From the NCBI GenBank assembly GCA_026985495.1, contig JALSQJ010000167.1:1-9590 (forward strand): 9,590 nucleotides of DNA. Reading direction: 5' to 3'. Position 1 is the first letter of the stretch. The number at the start of each line of letters is the position of its first letter. The DNA comes from Campylobacteraceae bacterium (GTDB lineage: Bacteria; Campylobacterota; Campylobacteria; Campylobacterales; Sulfurovaceae). The notes below the pieces were generated by a model. It did not search any database. It was not told the origin of the DNA and saw nothing but the letters and a program-made list of their open reading frames with translations. This document shows positions 6,840 through 9,590 of this stretch, in pieces. A program made the translations under genes and the position numbers.

Positions 6840-7444
6840 TCCATCACTCCAAAAATATGCTCAAATATCTTCTGATGAACTACATCATACCCAATACGCT
6901 TAGAGTTAGAGATGGTAATGCACCCTGGAAACTTTTTCTTTAAGGCTCTCTTCTCTTTCATATTTAATTTATCTATTTTTGTAAAAACATCCAAATAGAG
7001 TTGGTCACCACGAATAAACCTCTTAACATACTCATTTACTCCTCTATCTATTTCTGCATTAGGGTGTCGTGCATCTCTTAGGTGAATAAAAACACGAATA
7101 GAGACTCGATGTTTTATAAACTCAACCAAATTTTTCTGCCACACTCCTTTTAAATCCTTTGATACTTTAGCATAACCAAATCCTGGTAAATCGACAAAAC
7201 GGATACTCCAATCTTTATCATCATAGATATAGCGTATATCAAAAAAATTAATGAGCTGTGTTTTCCCTGGTGTTGCTGAAGATTTTGCCAAATTTTTACG
7301 AGAGGTTAAGCCATTAATGGTTGAACTTTTTCCGACATTGGAGCGACCCAAAAAGACAACTTCACTCACAGTATCATCAACCGAATCAGCCAATGCTTGT
7401 GCAGATTTCATAAACTCTGCATCTACAACTCTTGGGGTTGCCAT
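6827..7444 (-). CDS. engB: Ribosome biogenesis GTPase EngB (YsxC/YihA)
   Basis: EngB is a TRAFAC-class GTPase needed for late assembly of the 50S ribosomal subunit, in the cytosol. All GTPase motifs are present in order: G1 GRSNVGKS (33-40), the TPGKTQ switch I region (58-63, G2 threonine), G3 DLPG (85-88), G4 TKID (155-158) and a G5-like SNS (179-181). FVDLPGFGYAKV is characteristic of EngB. At 205 residues it has the family length with no added domain. Its ATG shares one base with the lptA stop (TAATG), and GAGG lies about ten bases upstream inside lptA, indicating translational coupling. Placement next to lptA and cell-wall genes is recalled from related organisms and reflects joint transcription more than a shared pathway. 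Confidence 0.96.
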   Translation of the reverse strand: MATPRVVDAEFMKSAQALADSVDDTVSEVVFLGRSNVGKSSTINGLTSRKNLAKSSATPGKTQLINFFDIRYIYDDKDWSIRFVDLPGFGYAKVSKDLKGVWQKNLVEFIKHRVSIRVFIHLRDARHPNAEIDRGVNEYVKRFIRGDQLYLDVFTKIDKLNMKEKRALKKKFPGCITISNSKRIGYDVVHQKIFEHIFGVMEWSN

Positions 7445-7908
7445 TATTTTCTATCCTCTATTTCAAATCTAAAATGAACAGGCTTTTTCTTTTTACCTCT
7501 AACATCTGCTAAACCAGTTTTCAAATCAATAGATACCTTCTCTGCCTTTATAGTACGGTCATTGGTTACATCTCTTAGCATAACATCTCCATAAAAAAAG
7601 TATTTTGAACTCGTAGGAGCATAAATAATAGAGTCAGATACTCCTCTATAGTGAACCCCCTTTTCAGTCAAATCAAACTTAACATTACCTTCTGCTTCAT
7701 ATTTCAATGCTTTCTTCTGCTCATTAAAAAAAACTGTTACTTTTGATGCATTTATCTCATTATTATCTTGTTTTATCTTTGCATTACCCTCAAAAAAAGC
7801 TTTATGTTTAATATCATTAGCATAAAAATGTTCAGCTTTAATATCAACAAAACCTGCCATAACTCTCGAAGCAAAAAGTAAAATAAAAAATATAAATAGT
7901 CGTTTCAT
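7444..7908 (-). CDS. lptA: LPS transport periplasmic protein LptA (OstA-like)
   Basis: LptA forms the periplasmic part of the Lpt bridge that carries lipopolysaccharide from the inner membrane to LptD in the outer membrane. The 154-residue protein begins with a signal peptide (MKRLF, hydrophobic core to about 16, likely cleavage after VMA at 18). The mature part has the OstA/LptA beta pattern of short repeats: IKAEHFYAND (23-32), AFFEGNAKIKQ (37-47), LKYEAEGNVKFDL (68-80) and YFFYGDVMLRD (103-113). The length is slightly below E. coli LptA (about 185). GGGAA lies eight bases before the ATG. It is the first gene of a six-gene run and has its own promoter-like region. lptC, which I expect directly upstream in relatives, is not there; psd diverges instead. 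Confidence 0.85.
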   Translation of the reverse strand: MKRLFIFFILLFASRVMAGFVDIKAEHFYANDIKHKAFFEGNAKIKQDNNEINASKVTVFFNEQKKALKYEAEGNVKFDLTEKGVHYRGVSDSIIYAPTSSKYFFYGDVMLRDVTNDRTIKAEKVSIDLKTGLADVRGKKKKPVHFRFEIEDRK

Positions 7909-7932
7909 CTAAATATTCCCGTTTTTCCTGCC

Positions 7933-7938
7933 ATTATA
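7933..7938 (-). promoter_or_regulatory. -10 box of the lptA-mrdA operon
   Basis: On the minus strand ACGCTATAATGG contains a perfect TATAAT, 24 bases before the lptA ATG, with a T/A-rich tract upstream and no clear -35 box. This gives a predicted start site about 15-20 bases before the lptA ATG. It mirrors the box used by psd on the other strand. Together they explain how two divergent operons start in 110 bases. Confidence 0.65.
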
Positions 7939-7944
7939 GCGTGA

Positions 7945-7958
7945 TTTTTTATAAAAAA
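7945..7958. promoter_or_regulatory. A/T palindrome between the divergent promoters
   Basis: Six T, AT, then six A form a perfect 14-bp palindrome between the two -10 boxes, upstream of both. It is a candidate shared upstream-activating A/T tract (UP-like or bent DNA). In A/T-rich DNA such tracts are common, so only its position makes it notable. Confidence 0.3.
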
Positions 7959-7978
7959 AGAGATTAAATTTTAAAAAC

Positions 7979-7987
7979 TGCTATAAT
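7979..7987 (+). promoter_or_regulatory. Extended -10 promoter of psd operon
   Basis: TGCTATAAT is a full extended -10 element (TG, one base, TATAAT) 31 bases before the psd ATG. The expected -35 position holds only A/T-rich sequence, as is usual for sigma-70 promoters in this phylum. The predicted start site is near 7994. AGGAA at 8006-8010 is the matching ribosome site. Confidence 0.7.
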
Positions 7988-8018
7988 AACGCGAATTATA
8001 CTATTAGGAAAAATCTTA

Positions 8019-8834
8019 ATGAGAAAACACTACTCTTCCATTATTTCAAATATGTTTGGAACGTTTGCTTCAAAACGTTTTCCCAGACCATTTCAACAAC
8101 TTATTAACCATGGTTATGTAAAACTTATGGGTTTAGATATGAGCCAATTTGAGAACCCATCTAGTTATCCTACACTCAATAGACTCTTTACTAGAGCCTT
8201 TAAAGTACAAAAAGAGATAACCAAAGATGAAAACATAATGATATCTCCCGTTGATGCACTTGTAACGGATTATGGTGAGATAATCGATGGAAAAGCTTAT
8301 CAGATAAAAGGTATGGAGTATAATTTAAGTGAACTCTTTGGAAGCTATCATAAAAAAGCTCTCCAAGCTGTTAATGGTGGTCAATTTGTAAACCTCTATC
8401 TCTCTCCAAAAGATTACCACCGTTACCACACTCCTGACAAACTAAAGATTAACTCTTTAACTCACATTCCAGGAAAACTCTACCCTGTGAACTTCCCTCT
8501 TCTAAGAAATAAAAAAAATCTTTTTATAGAGAATGAACGTGTTATTGTTGAATGCCAAGATATGAGAGGGAATATCTTTATTATGGTACTTGTAGGTGCA
8601 TTAAATGTTGGTAAAATGGTTATTACCTTTGAAAATAGCATCAATACCAATTCAGAGATTAGAGAGCCAAGACACTATGAGTACCAAGATATAGTTTTAG
8701 AAAAAGGTGAACTTTTTGGTTGGTTTGAGATGGGTTCTACTATTCTTCTCTTTTCTCAAAAAGGGGTATTTAGCCCCCAACTTGCCATTAATCAAAAGGT
8801 AAGCTTTGCAGAACCAATAGGGGAATTAAACTAA
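8019..8834 (+). CDS. psd: Phosphatidylserine decarboxylase proenzyme
   Basis: PSD decarboxylates phosphatidylserine to phosphatidylethanolamine at the inner membrane. It is made as a proenzyme that cleaves itself into beta and alpha chains, turning the new N-terminal Ser into a pyruvoyl cofactor. In this 271-residue protein the self-cleavage motif is GST at 239-241 (MGST where E. coli has LGST), giving an alpha chain of about 32 residues from Ser240. ISPVDA (75-80, Asp79) and the DYHRYH motif (132-137) supply the family's conserved Asp and His residues, and IPGKLYPVN (150-158) is typical. No transmembrane segment is evident, consistent with peripheral attachment. AGGAA lies about eight bases before the ATG, and an extended -10 promoter is directly upstream. 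It is first in a run with a HAD phosphatase; the phosphatidylserine synthase gene is not in the window. Confidence 0.96.
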   Translation: MRKHYSSIISNMFGTFASKRFPRPFQQLINHGYVKLMGLDMSQFENPSSYPTLNRLFTRAFKVQKEITKDENIMISPVDALVTDYGEIIDGKAYQIKGMEYNLSELFGSYHKKALQAVNGGQFVNLYLSPKDYHRYHTPDKLKINSLTHIPGKLYPVNFPLLRNKKNLFIENERVIVECQDMRGNIFIMVLVGALNVGKMVITFENSINTNSEIREPRHYEYQDIVLEKGELFGWFEMGSTILLFSQKGVFSPQLAINQKVSFAEPIGELN

Positions 8835-9466
8835 TGAGTAACAGTAATAAAAAACTTATAATTTTTGATATGGATGGAACCTTAGTTGATAGCTCAATTA
8901 CAATAGTTAATGCCATTAACTATGTTCGTAAAAAACTAAATCTACCTCCTTTAGATAGAGAACTAATCTTAACAAAAGTAAATGACCCAGAACTCAATCC
9001 TGCTCTCTTTTTTTATGAGACAGAGGAGTTTGATGAAAAACAAGAGGCATGGTTTTCAGAGTACTACACAGATAATCATGCCAAAGAGCTACAACTCTAT
9101 GATGATATAAAAGAGCTACTAGAGGAGCTAAAAGAGAGAGGCTATAAACTTGCAGTTGCTACTAATGCTTATCGTGGCTCTACACTAGAGTCTCTTAGTC
9201 ACTTAAATATTGTTGATTACTTCTCATCTATTGCTTGTTATGATGATGTAGGTAGAGGAAAACCTGCACCAGATATGTTAGAGAAGAATTTAAAAGATAC
9301 CAACTGTAAAAGTTCAGAGGCTCTATTTATAGGAGATAGTGAACGTGACCTTATGGCAGCTAATAGCCTTAAAATAGATTATATTATGATAAATTGGGGC
9401 TTTTCTGACTATGATGATGCTATCCACTCTGTTGACAAACTAAAAGAAAAGATATTGGAGTATTAA
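8834..9466 (+). CDS. HAD-superfamily hydrolase, phosphoglycolate phosphatase-like
   Basis: This 210-residue protein has the four HAD motifs: I FDMDGT (11-16, nucleophile Asp12, acid/base Asp14), II with Thr110 in AVATNA, III with Lys143 in RGKPAPD, and IV GDSERD (167-172, Asp168 and Asp172). A helical cap sits between motifs I and II (about 20-90), the subfamily IA layout of phosphoglycolate phosphatase and beta-phosphoglucomutase relatives. It is probably a cytosolic small-molecule phosphatase; its substrate cannot be read from the sequence. Its ATG shares one base with the psd stop (TAATG), and AGGGGAA upstream lies inside psd, so they are coupled. The pairing with psd could mean a role in phospholipid-precursor metabolism, but co-transcription alone does not show it. 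Confidence 0.9.
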   Translation: MSNSNKKLIIFDMDGTLVDSSITIVNAINYVRKKLNLPPLDRELILTKVNDPELNPALFFYETEEFDEKQEAWFSEYYTDNHAKELQLYDDIKELLEELKERGYKLAVATNAYRGSTLESLSHLNIVDYFSSIACYDDVGRGKPAPDMLEKNLKDTNCKSSEALFIGDSERDLMAANSLKIDYIMINWGFSDYDDAIHSVDKLKEKILEY

Positions 9467-9468
9467 GA

Positions 9469-9590
9469 ATGAATATCACTAAATCAACCCTAACAGATGC
9501 AATATCGGTTGCACTTATTGGTATTGGCTTATCAGCAGGAGAGGTTGCAAAACCAATTCTATACACAGGACTTTTTGCCTTTTCAGGTGC
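9469..9590 (+). CDS. N-terminal part of probable DUF445 membrane protein (cut by window end)
   Basis: An open frame starts at ATG 9469, two bases after the HAD gene stop, with GGAG eight bases upstream, and stays open for 40 codons to the window edge. The start MNITKSTLTDAISVALIGIG is followed by one hydrophobic stretch and then YTGLFAFSGA. This resembles the N-terminus of DUF445 membrane proteins, in which a similar F-x-FSGA or ALSGA segment leads into TNW. The family has no established function. The match rests on a short stretch from memory, so the gene is well supported but the family is tentative. Confidence 0.6.
   Translation, partial: MNITKSTLTDAISVALIGIGLSAGEVAKPILYTGLFAFSG

Noticed and set aside
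1..9590. tRNA, rRNA, CRISPR, insertion sequence or phage content
   Set aside because: No tRNA-like cloverleaf, regular spaced repeats, transposase or integrase motifs were seen; genes are conserved and tightly packed.

Overview
The window is A+T-rich DNA from a Gram-negative bacterium, most likely a Campylobacterota (Epsilonproteobacteria) member of the Sulfurovum/Sulfurimonas/Campylobacter kind. I base this on the protein families, on the gene order ilvB-ilvH-lpxD and lptA-engB-small membrane protein-PBP2 (orders I recall from this phylum), on -10 promoter boxes without a recognisable -35, and on tightly packed genes. lpxD, lptA and psd show an outer membrane with lipid A and a phosphatidylethanolamine-based inner membrane. 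The species cannot be fixed from the sequence alone.

Layout. (1) Positions 1-102: no gene, but a strong stem-loop (43-78) just beyond the lpxD stop. (2) 103-3278, minus strand: a three-gene unit transcribed ilvB -> ilvH -> lpxD, i.e. both subunits of acetohydroxyacid synthase followed by a lipid A acyltransferase. (3) 3279-3439: a 161-bp intergenic stretch with a stem-loop, an imperfect direct repeat, a terminator-like hairpin with a T tract, and a possible ilvB promoter. (4) 3440-7908, minus strand: a six-gene run with overlaps or gaps of only a few bases, transcribed lptA -> engB -> ArgA-like acetyltransferase -> small polytopic membrane protein -> mrdA (PBP2) -> Cys-rich single-pass protein. 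It joins LPS export, ribosome-assembly GTPase, arginine biosynthesis and cell elongation functions. (5) 7909-8018: a compact divergent promoter region with two inverted copies of GCTATAAT. (6) 8019-9590, plus strand: psd -> HAD phosphatase -> start of a probable DUF445 membrane protein, again with 1-2 base junctions.

Most of the window is conserved housekeeping content. I see no phage, transposon, CRISPR, toxin-antitoxin or biosynthetic cluster. The parts most worth a second look are the repeated helical module that enlarges the non-catalytic part of PBP2, the unassigned Cys-rich membrane-anchored protein at the end of the mrdA operon, the small membrane protein in an MreD-like position, and the structured ilvB upstream region, which may be an attenuator or a copy of a dispersed repeat.
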